NCBI RefSeq assembly: GCF_954871325.1 | Contig: NC_088778.1 | Coordinates: forward strand, 28,629,120-28,693,119 | From: Gordionus sp. m RMFG-2023 | Taxonomy: Eukaryota; Nematomorpha; Gordioida; Chordodea; Parachordodidae | DNA: 64,000 nt | Reading direction: 5' to 3' | In this document: positions 27,401 to 38,363 of the stretch, in pieces | Layout of the letters: each line of letters begins with the position of its first letter | Numbering within the stretch: the first letter of the stretch is position 1 | Program-made: the position numbers and the translations under genes | Notes under the pieces: generated by a model | Database searches by the model: none | The model's input: only the letters and a program-made list of their open reading frames with translations | What the model was told of the DNA's origin: nothing

Positions 27401-30400
27401 TGCTAGCTTTTCATTATCACAAGCACATCTTAAATATAATTTAGCAATGTTACTAAAGACCAACACAATAATACAAAACTACAAAAATTAACTAATATCT
27501 TATTTTTACTTCAACTAAATATTTTAAATTTCAAATATTAACAAATCAATTTTTATTCATCAACATTATTAACAGTATAAATTTTTTTTTAACAAAAATT
27601 AAGAAGTAATTATCTTTTTAATTAAGAAAAATTATTATTTCTTCTCCCACCAATCAACAAGAAGCATCATTATTGATTGACAGTTATATAAAAAAAATAT
27701 TGTAAATTTAGACTACTAGGACATTTACAAAATTTTGATTATCACGCATAATCATTTATAATTAATTCATTTTGTTAATGGGGTTTACCTTTTCTTTTTA
27801 TTTATTTTCTTTATAATTATTTATAACCTCATTTTTTTAAAAAAAATAATAATATTTAAAGTTTAGTTTATTTCTGTTTTTTTCGATTTATTTATATTTT
27901 AAAAAAACAAAATCCCAGTTTTTTATGCTTCTTTTGCATTACCTTAATTATCATATAATCGGATTCTGGTTTAAGTCTGACCCGAAAAATTAATATGGGA
28001 ATAAGGAAAACGCACGATTTTTTTTCAAGGAAATCGTAAAATTACAAAGCTATAGGAAAATATGATAATCTTAGCGTTTTATTTGATAAATAATATTTAA
28101 TGAGAAGCATTAAAGAAATAAAAATTTAAAAATTTTTTCCCGAGTTCTTAAATTCGGCTCAAATTAAACGTAGAATTTTTTTTCTTAATCCGATCTGGTT
28201 AGAATAAAAAAATATTTACTCGCTCTTATCTATGGATATATCTGTTCTTTCTAGGCATAGCTAGAATTTTTTAGTGGGGGGGGGGGGTGCACTATGGAGG
28301 TCTTTAGGTCCTCTTATTGTAAGCTTTTGACTATGTTATATTTTTATAAAAAATAATTTTGGTTTTTCAACCATCTTTTTATAAATTTTTTTTTCTTCTA
28401 AATTTTTCAATTATAGTCTTTATTCTAACCCTTCATTGCACGGATGAAAAAAAATCACGCGAGAGAATAGATGGAGTAACCTCAAAACCCCTTTAGAAAC
28501 ACTATATATTATTTTATAGTTTTTTAAAAAAATATTTTAAATAAACTATAAGTTAATGATTTTAATTGTTATTTTAATAATTTAATGTTATTTTAATAAT
28601 TTAATGTTATTTTATAATTTTATGAAAGCTTTTGCCAATTGAGTTAAAAATATTCTTAAAACTGACACATGTTATTAAATACCATAAAATGATATAAAAA
28701 AATATTGATTAACTCACTGATACATCATGTTTATCTAAGATTCATATATTAAATATATTTTTGATTAATAAATTCTGTATAAAAAAGTGCATGCATAATA
28801 TTCCAAAACAAATCAAAAAAAAGTTACACGGATAAACAGATATGGTCTTTTTAACCCCAAGCTCCAAAAAACCCTTATTTATGGATTACCAGCAAAAAAA
28901 ATAAATAGAATTGAACAATTTTTTCATTTCGTAAATTATTGTGAAAAATTATCTAATTTCAATGTTTTTTTTAAAAAAAAATCCTTAGATGTTTTAATTA
29001 ATAACAAAAAAATATATAATGTTATGTTATCATTTCGCAATTATGACACCACATTAGCAAACACATAATTTGATAATATATCTTTTCATTATGTACTACA
29101 TCTCCAAACTTCATTTTTTTTTTGTTTTTAATTCCCCTAAACCTTATATATTTTTTACAACTATGCTATCTTGATTAGTGTTGCAAATTCCCTCCATTTG
29201 AGCCCAATATTTTCGCCAGAAAAATATTTTCTAAGCCTCAAGATTTGACTAATGGATGTCCAAACGTTAGTGCCGTCTATGAGCAAAATCTTCAGACTTG
29301 CTTAATATTTTTCTGGATAAAATACTGAGTTAGCCGTTTTTAAAAAAATTGGCTCAAATGGAGCGATTTCGGATCACTATTCTTGATTACCTTATTTCGC
29401 TTTTTTTTACAGTAAAGTTTTTATTTGTAAAATTTGACATGCCTCATCCTATTCCCATCAATATATAGAGTAATTTCTTAGTGTAACTGTTAGCGTTTAA
29501 TGTGTTTTTTCTGCTATGTGTTATTTTATTAACTTTAGATCATTTTTTTTATTCATTTTTAATATAAATTTAAATCTATGAAAATGTATTTCGGCTAGTT
29601 TAAAATACCTAATTTATACATTTCAGACTTACCGTTAGCTTTTAAGTAACTTATATAAAAAATTGATATTCCAGCAAAATCATAAGCACATTGAAAGCTA
29701 ACATAGTATAAAGAAAAAAATTAAATAAGTATAAACAAGTTTGGTAGTAGACCTAAAATTCGTTACATTTAAAATTCTATTTTTTATTACTATTATTATT
29801 ATTAAAAGGTACATTGCTGGGTTCATGTTTTTAGACAAGATAGGCTTGTGCGCGTTAAACAATGTCAAAGTTTTTATCAGGCAAGATTTATACTATGGTC
29901 ATTACTCCCTCATAGGATTGGATTTGAAACCGAATCCAGACTACTGGATAGCCGTTTTGTTCAATCAATTGGTAGGGGCCAAGGTCATCCCTCTCCAATT
30001 TCTAGATATCTACAGACATAATTTTGAAAGCGGAGGATTTGACGCTTACAATCAAGGTTTTATGTGGTTTGCGACCCCAAATCTATTATATTAATTGGCA
30101 TATCTATGTCGGTCCACAACATCTAAACATTTATATTGTTATATTGTGTCGAATAGTTATAGTCGACCAAAACCGATTCACCCTTTGACAGATAAAATAA
30201 TTGAGATTCAATTTTGGTTTTTATAAATTCGATGTGAATGCAGCGGACTATTTCTTTTTTTTGTTAGCGAGGCTATTTAAACCGGTCCGATTGACTGTCA
30301 AACATAGGGGCATTACATTGTTTAAATTTTAAAATATAAAATGATTTTAAGATGCTCCAAAATCTAACGCTGTTAGAATATATGCCCATTGCTCGAAACA

Positions 30401-33400
30401 AGATCCTGGTGGGATCGTTTTCTATGCCATGAATCTAAACGATAGGGAAATTACGATAAGCTTTAATAGACAGATGATTTTCGAAAATTACGGTATACAC
30501 ATATATATAACATATATTTTAAAATTTTGATGATTCATTTATTAAAGGTATACATACACAAAAGTCAGCTTTAGCTCAAAGACATTTCAGCCAAATACTT
30601 CGAAATGCCTTTCAAATTTAATCTAAATGCCTTTAAAGGGCGGACTTCAATGTATGTTTTAGGCGATTTTTAAAAACTGCTAACTCAATATTTTAGCCAG
30701 AAAAATATTGCCTAAGCCTCGAGATTTCGATAATATATGTCTTGACCTTTGTGCCATCTATGAGCAAAATCTTCAAGCTTGCGTAATATTATTCTGCATA
30801 AAATATTGAGTTAGCCGCAGAGTTGTTAAAGTAGCTCGCTACTTGTAGCGCGCTACTTAGCGCGCTATCTTTTTTGGTAGCTATAGCTAATAGCCGCTAC
30901 TTTTTTTAAAATTATTTAATTTTTTAGCGCGCTACTTCGCTACTTTTAAAAAATATAATGAATGTAAGTATAAACATGAAAATTTAAATATAATATCATA
31001 ATTAATTATAATTTTTATAATTTATTATTTAATTTGGAAATTTAAATATATTTTCAATCTGTGTTAATAATCTAAAATGGCATCGCCCATGGATATCCAA
31101 ATTCTTGAAAGTGATTCAGACATGGAAGATTCAATGGAAGAAAATGTACTTAATAGCTCTAATAACGATTTCCCATTCCCTAGATTTGAAAAATTTTTTA
31201 AAATAAATATTAAAACAAAATCTGGATTCAAATTCCTGTGCTTAAAATGTAAAAAAAATATATCATCAAATAAATCGAGTAGCTATAACCTGAAGAAACA
31301 CCTAAAGGAAATTGTTATTTTTACATTATAATATTATTTATTTTATTAGACTGTTCACGCCAATTGCTATAAGGAAATAGAGAAACATATAAAAAAATTT
31401 GGTATAGGAGAATCTTCATTCAAAAAGACAAATACTATCCAAACCAAATTAACTGATAATAAACATGCCAATATTTCAAAATTAACTGATAAAGTAATTG
31501 TTGATTTTATTATTGACACAGTTCAGCCATTGTCCTTTGTTGATAATCCATCATTTACTATGATGATTAAAACTTTATCCCCTGGCACAACAGTTTTATG
31601 TCGCCAGACACTTATGAATAAAATAGCCGACAACTTCAAAGTGATGAAAGATGCTCTATTAGTAGAGTTATCAGATATATCTTATGTATGTACACCGGTA
31701 GATAGTTGGACACATAACAGAAGGTAAAAACTTATTTATATTTATAAATTGATCTGATTAAATATTTTTAGAGCTTCCTTGCCCTCAAGTGCTAGTGTCG
31801 AGAGATTATTTAGTAAAGCAAAGCTTATACTTTCTGATAGTCGCTCTAGACTCGGCGATGATAATATTGAAATAATATTATTATTAAAATGCAACAAATT
31901 AAAATAAATATTTATTTATATTGCTTATTTTTTTATAATCTAAACTAACTATATTTTTATATTTATAAATGTTGATTTTTATATATTATTTATTATACAT
32001 TTACATTATATGCAAAAAAAAAATAAAAAAAAATTGTTTCATTTGTTTCTAAAATTTTTTTTATAAAAAGTAGCCTAAAAGTAGCTAATAGCGCGCTACT
32101 TTTTTTGACAAATAGCGAAAGCGGTAGCGCGCTACTTTTTTTTGACAAATAGCTATAGCGGTAGTGGGCTACTTTTAAAAATAGCGTTTAACAACTCTGG
32201 TTAGCCGTTTTTAAAAATCGGCTTAAATCGAACCGTTTAACAACACTAGATGTATGTATTCCTTTTTAAGTAAACAGTGTACGTTACTATATTTAGATAT
32301 TATATAAAGCAAATAATTTGAATTAGCGTTACTAAATAAATATCAGTAGCGTCACCGTAGGGGAAGGGGGGGGGAAGGGGCTCAAGCTCACTGAAAAATT
32401 TGAAAGGCTCTCTCAAAATTTTGAATTTTATTTTGATGTTAACAGGTAATTTTGGAAATGATTTTAAAAAAAATTTTTTGAGCCCCGTGAGATTATAGAG
32501 GTTAGTAACGCCCCTTAATAAAATACATTTTTGGGTATTTTGAAAATTAAAGCGTGAAATAAAATATGGATGGCTGAGCATTAATTTGTGAAGTAGTATG
32601 ATAAATATTGCTATTCAAAATAACCAAACTAAAAGAAAAAATGGGAAAGATTTGTTTTAAAGAAAATCTCACATTTAATTTATTAAGTTTTTGGCGAGAA
32701 ATTAACATGGATTATTTGTCTATAAAAAAAATCTAAACAAGACAAACATATAAAGAGCAATTTAAAAAAATTAATTTATGATTTAAATATTAATAGGGTG
32801 CATTTTTTCGGTGCGGTACTGATCATTTTTTTTTAAAATTACTATATTTATCCACCCATTTCAGATTTTTTAAAATTTAGAATTATTAAATATTACAAAG
32901 ATGGTTAACCAACTCAAATGTGATCATACACCTTAAACGAATATATGCACTGATTTGCAATGCTAAATGTATTTTACCATTTAAAAGCGTACGCTGCATT
33001 CATAATAAGCTCTATTTGCTCAAGCGATGCGAAATTGATCGTTAATGAAATCACAGCTGATTCGCCATATCTTATAATACATTTTGATATATAATATAAG
33101 TAAACAGCTGCCGGCGATTTCATTTCGTTGTGTATTTATAAATTATAATATACCTATTATTGGCTTGCTTTTTAAATTTACCGAGAGAATAATTTCGCAT
33201 AGTTTGAACAAATGACGCTTATTATAAATGAGGCGGTGGTCATATTTTGTTTTACACATTTACATCGAGAGAAAAAAATTCATCATTTTCTAGGCCAACT
33301 CAATAAAACGGATCGATTGTCTACCGCAATCTACCTTGGTTCAGAACTTCATCAATACCTGTTAACGCCGGGGCTCACTTCGTCTACTTCAGATGTTAAA

Positions 33401-33592
33401 GATTTATTATCTCGCGTTTCTTCCCTCAACGGAAAAACTTTGAGGATATCTAGGAAAGGCTTTTTGCCGACATTAAAACCAAAAATTATCAAAAACGACG
33501 TGAAAACGAGAGTTAACTTGGACATAATTCTTTCAGCCTATTCTTACGGATTTTTCGTTTACCCCTTAGCTAATATTGAATACTGTTTGTAG
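24467..33592 (+). CDS. HPSE: Heparanase (GH79 endo-beta-glucuronidase), six exons
   Basis: Cleaves heparan sulfate chains; the family is secreted and lysosomal. My exon model: 24467-25238, 26643-26713, 26992-27296, 29809-30056, 30352-30492, 33345-33592. All introns start GT and end AG, phases match, and the total is 594 residues (human about 543). A second in-frame ATG at 24485 may be the real start, because a hydrophobic signal-peptide-like stretch (LCSSLLLFLHFIVYS) follows it directly. Exon 1 has YLRMGGTAADMIEF and the acid/base Glu in LELGNEPGEY; exon 3 has VSWHHYY and the nucleophile Glu in VWLGEGSSAW; exon 4 has AGFMFLDKIGL and PDYWIAVLF; exon 5 has VRIYAHC and VFYAMNLN; exon 6 has HQYLLTPG and the terminal AYSYGFFV. 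The end of exon 4 is the least certain splice. The activation linker region is unusually Asn/Ser-rich (exon 2). Introns 1, 3 and 5 contain transposons. A 5' noncoding exon may lie upstream. Confidence 0.9.
26121..26348. mobile_element. hAT-type MITE in heparanase intron 1
   Basis: 228 bp. The ends are inverted: CAGAGACCATGCAGG at left, inverse CAGAGACCTACAGAGG at right. Exact 8-bp target duplication ATATTATT (26113-26120 and 26349-26356). The interior includes mirrored CCTGG/CCAGG, CGGGTCGGG and CCCGAGCG blocks. Non-coding. Confidence 0.85.
26643..26713 (+). CDS. HPSE: Heparanase exon 2 (71-bp exon)
   Basis: Needed to supply the conserved IIGPDL segment (human YGPDV) between the catalytic-acid exon and the WHHYY exon. 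Preceded by acceptor CAAAG and followed by donor GTAAGA. It enters in phase 1 from exon 1 (donor GTAATT at 25239) and leaves in phase 0, keeping frame with exon 3. Residues are Asn/Ser/Thr-rich before the conserved motif. Confidence 0.75.
29177..29379. mobile_element. hAT-type MITE, family A (copy 3), heparanase intron 3
   Basis: Left end TAGTGTTGCAAATTCCCTCC; right end inverse TAGTGATCCGAAATCGCTCC, both followed by ATTTGAGCC. The 8-bp target duplication ATCTTGAT/TTCTTGAT (one mismatch) identifies it as hAT type. The interior shows the family's mirrored TAAGCCTCAAGATTT and AAATCTTCAGACTTGC blocks. Confidence 0.85.
30818..32199 (+). mobile_element. Internally deleted hAT DNA transposon
   Basis: 1382 bp. 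Left end CAGAGTTGTTAAAGTAGC; right end inverse CAGAGTTGTTAAACGC. Exact 8-bp target duplication GTTAGCCG (30810-30817 and 32200-32207). Subterminal repeats of GTAGCGCGCTACTT type occur at both ends. It encodes an N-terminal BED finger region and the C-terminal hATC dimerisation motif but lacks the RNase H-like catalytic core. Inserted into an older MITE in heparanase intron 5. Confidence 0.9.
31077..31907 (+). CDS. Core-less hAT-derived protein, BED finger plus hATC, three exons
   Basis: Plausible exons 31077-31313, 31350-31723 and 31772-31907 are all open, with GT-AG introns of 36 and 48 bp and matching phases, giving 248 residues. An acidic N-terminus (about residues 6-30) is followed by a BED-type zinc finger with FLCLKCKK and a downstream HLKE. 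Then come hAT N-terminal features (TKLTDNK, PLSFVDNPSF, VDSWTHNRR) and directly the C-terminal motif LPSSASVERLFSKA, the hATC dimerisation signature. The DDE-type core between WTHNRR and hATC is absent. It cannot transpose; by analogy with deleted DNA-transposon proteins it could bind ends or dimerise with a full transposase, but expression is unknown. The tiny introns are my inference. Confidence 0.55.
32340..32520. repeat. GC-richer dispersed repeat fragment, unclassified
   Basis: Starts with CAGTAGCGTCACCGTAGGGG and a G run and ends with GAGATTATAGAGG then TTAGTAACGCCCC. The 3' block resembles 6754-6785 (GAGATTGTAAAGG, then CTAGCGATGCC). Probable transposon remnant in heparanase intron 5. 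No coding capacity. Confidence 0.4.
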
Positions 33593-33607
33593 TCGTATAT
33601 AAGAAAA

Positions 33608-33613
33608 AATAAA
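33608..33613 (+). terminator. Polyadenylation signal AATAAA after heparanase
   Basis: AATAAA begins 16 bp after the stop codon at 33590-33592. The position suits a very short 3' UTR. The motif is common in AT-rich DNA, so this is suggestive only. Confidence 0.4.
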
Positions 33614-34923
33614 TTTATATATTTTTGTTAGCGAAACTTATAGGGGCTTTAAAAAAATTATTACATTCTTTAATAAATGATTCCTGATGTTTTATAGGAT
33701 TTATATTTGTTATTAATTTAAATATAATTAAATAAATCTGTGATTTTTCTGCGGGCAATAATATGATGCCACATTGATATATTATTTATACCTTAATTTA
33801 TATCACTAAATATATTTGTTGTTGGTTAGGGGTAGCATTTGCCCTTTACATTTATTATAATATACTATATTTATTATTATACTACCATTTATAATTATTT
33901 AATGAATAAAAGGATTTAAAATTTTTATATATTTGTTTATAACCATAAAATTTGTCGATTTATTTATTAAGTATTCCATTTATTTTTTTCAAAATGTTTT
34001 AAAAAACTAACAAACCAATTTTAAGAGTCAGAAGATATACCTTACTTACTGTATCTTGATAAGCCTTCATAAATTTTTTGAAGAAAAAAATAATTAATTA
34101 ATCAACATGAGGCTATGAATTTATATGCAAAAATAAGTTCAAATAATAATTTCTAACCCGATAAGAAAGAAATATAGGATATGCGTTATTAATATTTATT
34201 TTCCTATGTTGAATGATGTCTTTGCCCATCTTTTAAACACCATTAAATTATATTTTAAAAATTAAAACAAATGTTTTTGTTAAGGTAAATTTTTCTAGTA
34301 GATAAATGAGGTTTAGCCTCTGATAAAATTCTTCAAATTTTATCAAAATGGGATTTTAATGTCAAAAAAAATTTATGCAATATTTTTATTTTCTTTTAAC
34401 CCCACTCCCTCCCTTTCCTTCAAAGTAAGATACTTACCTGTAATCCCTGAACATTTTTTTTCATATAATTATGACAGCAAAAAAAAATGCAATTTGTGTT
34501 GAGTTTCTCTAGGTAAAATTATACGCGTAAAATATAAAAGTTTATGTATTAGTTTTCATTTTTTTTAGCGGATTACTCATATTTATTACGGTTAAAAGAA
34601 ATTGTGAAGATCTTTTACTTTATCATTCGTGAATATTTATGTTTTAATTTTATTTTTAAAAAGATTAGCAAATTATGTGAAGGATATCGCCATCAGCGGC
34701 AATGCAAGTGTTATCTATTCGTTTTTTACAATAACAAAATTATCCTGATCAGGGTACCACTATTTTATTCCTCTTATATATCAAGAATTCCAATTTGTAG
34801 TTTTTTATTTTACATTATCGAATATCTTTTATTGATATAAATTATAATCAACAAATTGCAACAGTATATATATACATATTGTTTAAATATACCGCTAAAA
34901 AATTTTTTAAAGATTATCTAAAT
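33614..34923. other. Intergenic region between the convergent heparanase and ELP5 genes
   Basis: 1.3 kb of AT-rich DNA separating the 3' ends of two convergent genes. No gene, RNA or repeat recognised. Confidence 0.6.
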
Positions 34924-36403
34924 CTAAATGTCCAGGTCGTCATCATCCTCCTCGATTCCGGGCTCGTCCAATGGTTCGTCTTCATCCACATCTTCGTGAA
35001 ACTCTTCCCTTTCTTCCATATCCAATTCCACCCTTTCCCTCCGAGCCACCATTTTATGGGGTAACCCCGTACGGTATATTTGTTCGCGAACAATGGATTC
35101 GGAATGGGTAGCCATAAGCTTGAAAGGTACTTTTTTCTGTAATAAGGCCAGTTGTTTCGCCTCTGTGGTTGGACCGACGTTGAGAGGAGAGACGTCTGGT
35201 ATTGCCGATTGTCGAGATTGAGCACGCACGGGTATTATATTCAACGGGTTTTGGGGGTTATCGGAATGAAGCCAAGTTTTGAGGCCTGGTTTAAAGGTTA
35301 CAAGTTCTGTAGTCTTAAAATGATTTTATGTATTTTTTAAAAAATATATATATTTTAGCGAAATGAAGTTGTACATATAAAATTTTAAGGAAAAATTTGT
35401 TCTTTAAGAAACCGTTCCAGGTTTTTTGCCTTGTCGTTTAAAATGAGTCGTGCAGGTAAAACTCTCTTCGTCAACTTTGCCAGCGGGTGGCGATGTTGAG
35501 GATACATTGATAAACGCCGTGAAAATTTGTTGTAATTGGGTGATGGAGTGTGAGTCTAGGATATATTTATCGACCAAAACTACAATCGTGGAAAGCACTT
35601 TATTCTTTTGGTAAATTTAATATTTTAAGCTAAATATAGTTGGGTAATTACTATATTTTTAGCCGTTTAAGCCAATTTTTAGATGGCTATTAAAAGCCTT
35701 AATGTTAAAAGATTTTCTCCGGTACGCGCTTGTAGATTAAACCAAATTAGCCCTTACCCAAATATAGTTTCAACTTTAATCTATTTTTGGCGTAACTATT
35801 CTAAGTTGTTGAATAATTCTTTCAAGGTGATTAGAATTTTTTTTTTAAGAAAAAATAGCTTCGGACTTAGAAATAATAAAGATTTACCTCGGAGATTAAA
35901 GAGGACAAGTATTTTAACAGCATGATAGTTTTGTTGAAATCTTCCAGTACCGGCAATTCGAAGGAGTTTATAAATATGGCGTGAACGTTACCAATTTCAT
36001 CGGATCGGAAAAACTTTCGTAACCCTTGTTGCGCCTCATTTTCTGGGTAGAACAAATTTACGACATTATTCGATTCCGTTGTCATCAAGTCGTTTCCGTT
36101 AAAAATTTTCAATTTTCCCCGATCAACAAAACTTCCGAAAAAAGAATCTAATAATAATGGTTTATTATTATTCGGGGTTAGCGTCTTGTCGAATTTCATT
36201 TCGAAGTCTAGGTAAATGATTTTTTCGTTTTCTTCTAGTCGCAGGAGGAAGCTGCAAAGGAAGGAGTGTAGCAGTGATAAACCTCTACCGTTTGTAAAGT
36301 TTTCTTCGATCATAATGGTTGGGAATAGACCCCTTTGGGTGCAAATCAAGTTTAAAGTCATGTTTTTCCTCTTTTTGTGAACGTAATGGATAAAAAAAAA
36401 CAT
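34924..36403 (-). CDS. ELP5: Elongator complex protein 5, three exons
   Basis: ELP5 is a RecA-fold subunit of the ELP4-5-6 ring of Elongator, which modifies wobble uridines of tRNAs. Exon model (minus): 36361 (or 36403) to 35888, 35604-35413, 35313-34924; all introns GT-AG, phase 0. From the 36361 ATG the protein is 351 residues. The N-terminal part has LSLLHSFLCSFLLRLEENEK and IIYLDFEMKFDKT; the central part has VLSTIVVLVDKYI and FKRQGKK; the C-terminal part has VPFKLMA followed by a strongly acidic tail ending DDDDLDI, which matches the DDDLDI end of vertebrate ELP5. The upstream ATG at 36403 adds 14 basic residues and is less likely. Identity rests on the tail, exon layout and length; the N-terminal half is diverged. 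Confidence 0.8.
35638..35765. repeat. Short MITE-like repeat, family B (copy 2), in ELP5 intron 1
   Basis: Shares GTAATTACTATATTTTTAGC, GTTTAAGCCAATTTTTAG, AAGATTTTCTCC-like and CCAAATTAGCC blocks with 697-925 but is shorter (about 128 bp). Ends TGGGTAATTAC / inverse TTGGGTAAGGGC. Lies in the intron between ELP5 exons 1 and 2 on the minus strand. Confidence 0.55.
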
Positions 36404-37372
36404 TACGGATAAACTTATCGGAAGGGGGAAAAAATGCTATAAGAAATACATTTCAATTACAAGCCCCAATGACATAATAATGCTTATCTATATTGGCTAT
36501 TCATTCATTAAAAATGAAATTTGAAGAGTCGTTGAATAGAAATCAGATGGTGGTACGCTTTTTGTTTCCCATAATAACAATTTTTATAAAACAAAAATGT
36601 TTTAACACTTTTAATGTAAATTATTTTCATGAGAAACCAAAATAGTATTTAACTAGATAATTTGTATTTATACACATTTAAATGAATGAATCGTCATTCG
36701 TTTTATATGTCATTGATGTTTCTATAGGACGCGTGGCAAAAAAATATGCAAATCATGATTCTCTAAACATACCTCTTCTTTCTAAATATTTGTAATACCT
36801 CGTCCAGATTCTATGGTCAGAATTAGAAACGTTTTATAGGTCTGACCTGAACCGATTCATTTAGAGTAATTTTTTTTATTAATCCTATCCCGATTTAAAA
36901 TTTTATTTTAGAAACATATCCAAGACTGTTTTACCGGTTTCCCGTTCTAAATCGCTAAAAACAAAATAAAATTGCTAAATACAAAAAAATCGTCGAATAT
37001 AATTCGCTAAAAACAAAAAAATTGCTACTAAAAACAAAATCAGAAATCTCGCTTATATCTCCTAGAAAATTGAAATTAATAGATGGTAGAAGAGTAAACT
37101 CTTGTATTAAATTTGAATTTTATTTGTAAAAATTGCTAAAAATGGAGAAAATATCAAGATTCTCAAAGGAAAAGAAAATTGTTTAACAAAGATAAACAAG
37201 GGGGTTTTGTACATAAAATCAAAATGTAATTATTTATTATTCTCTACATATGTTAACATAAATAAAAAAAAATATATGATGTAAAATATCTTATCGTATT
37301 TTCCCCGAAAATCTATTAAGGAAAATGATATTTTAAAAAAAAATTGTTTTATTATTACAAAATTTGTAAAAT
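36404..37372. other. Intergenic AT-rich stretch between ELP5 and a gypsy element
   Basis: Nothing coding. Near 36950-37030 there are several imperfect repeats of CGCTAAAAACAAAA and TTGCTAAAAACAAA. I looked here for the 3' LTR of the gypsy element at 37373-42949 and saw no match to its upstream flank. Confidence 0.5.
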
Positions 37373-38002
37373 TTATTCTGGTCCCATTACATCCTCCAAC
37401 AATTCCTGAATCTCAGAGGCCGACAAATCAACCATCGGCCACTCTTCAGCGTAATAGGCCCTGGGACTCGCCTCCGGCGTTTCTTCTCGAAACGGCTCAA
37501 TAATCCCCACCGGTCGCCCCATCGCAGTTATGGATGGATCTTGTTGCGGCATTGCCCCTATCGTCAAAGGCGGCAAAATGGTCCTAACTGGGCGTGCGTC
37601 GCTCCTTCCCGGGCTTCGGCTTCTGTGGCTCGTCGTTTCCCTATTATCATTTAAGTCTTGCCTACGATTTGGCCCACGGGGGCACCGCATTCGCAAATGA
37701 CTAGGCGAACCACACAAGTAACAAGAACGTCTCCTCCTCGAGCGCATGCTGAGGTGCCGGGGCTCCGGCAATTCGGAGTGATCTAAATTGTTCGTTATTA
37801 TTCCGGACACTCCCCTTTGGACCGGGGGCGATCTACTGTTTCGGCGTATTGGAGGCGAATGGTCTATTATGCTTCGGTAATTCAAAGGCGAGATCGGTCG
37901 CCCATCCTCATTAACATATTCTCGATAAATACTTATCCTAACGGTTAAATTCTCCCAATATATGCACCGATGCCTCCCCGACATTCCCTTAACCTCCAAC
38001 AT
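37373..38002 (-). CDS. Downstream zinc-knuckle ORF of the gypsy element, function unknown
   Basis: About 209 residues from the ATG at 38002 (an internal ATG at 37984 is also possible). One CCHC knuckle, CYLCGSPSHLRMRCP, follows an Arg-rich stretch (RSRRRRS). Both flanks are rich in Arg/Ser/Pro (SPPIRRNSRSPPVQRG; TSHRSRSPGRSDARP), and the C-terminus is acidic (EIQELLEDVMGPE). No transmembrane segment or envelope-like feature is visible. It lies 3' of integrase, an unusual place for a nucleic-acid-binding ORF in Ty3/gypsy elements. It could be a displaced nucleocapsid-like or accessory protein. Confidence 0.55.
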   Translation of the reverse strand: MLEVKGMSGRHRCIYWENLTVRISIYREYVNEDGRPISPLNYRSIIDHSPPIRRNSRSPPVQRGVSGIITNNLDHSELPEPRHLSMRSRRRRSCYLCGSPSHLRMRCPRGPNRRQDLNDNRETTSHRSRSPGRSDARPVRTILPPLTIGAMPQQDPSITAMGRPVGIIEPFREETPEASPRAYYAEEWPMVDLSASEIQELLEDVMGPE

Positions 38003-38316
38003 TATTAGCACCGGTTACCATTATTATTATTGATCCCCCTTTTTTTTTAAATTTGATTTAATCTCGGAATTGCTGAGGTATTATCATCTTGGGTTAATTA
38101 TTATTATCGATTTTTTTTTATTAAATTTGATTTAATCTCGGAACTGCTTAACTCGAGAATCACGAAAATTTTTTTTTTATATATATATATAACCCCTTAA
38201 CCTCCAACATTATTAGCACCGGTTACCATTATTATTATTGATCCCCCTTTTTTTTTAAATTTGATTTAATCTCGGAATTGCTGAGGTATTATCATCTTGG
38301 GTTAATTATTATTATT
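37987..38316. repeat. Direct repeat of about 122 bp between pol and the downstream ORF
   Basis: The blocks at 37987-38108 and 38195-38316 are nearly identical (CCTTAACCTCCAACATTATT, GCACCGGTTACC, ATCTCGGAATTGCTGAGG, ATCATCTTGGGTTAATT). A third partial block (TTTGATTTAATCTCGGAACT) lies between them. The first copy overlaps the start region of the downstream ORF. Confidence 0.85.
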
Positions 38317-38363
38317 AGTATTATTATTTTCTATGTGCTTCAACTCGAGAATTGCTAAGATAT

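Larger units (their letters stand above)
30657..32248. mobile_element. hAT-type MITE, family A (copy 4), split by another hAT element
   Basis: The right end CCGTTTAACAACACTA matches the family terminus. Flanks AATGTATG (30649-30656) and GATGTATG (32249-32256) agree at 7 of 8 positions, a diverged target duplication. The MITE body is 30657-30817 plus 32208-32248; the hAT element at 30818-32199 is inserted within it. Lies in heparanase intron 5. Confidence 0.8.

Noticed and set aside
37373-38002. Envelope gene of a retrovirus-like element
   Set aside because: The ORF has a zinc knuckle and RS-rich flanks but no signal peptide, membrane segment or cysteine pattern of envelope proteins.
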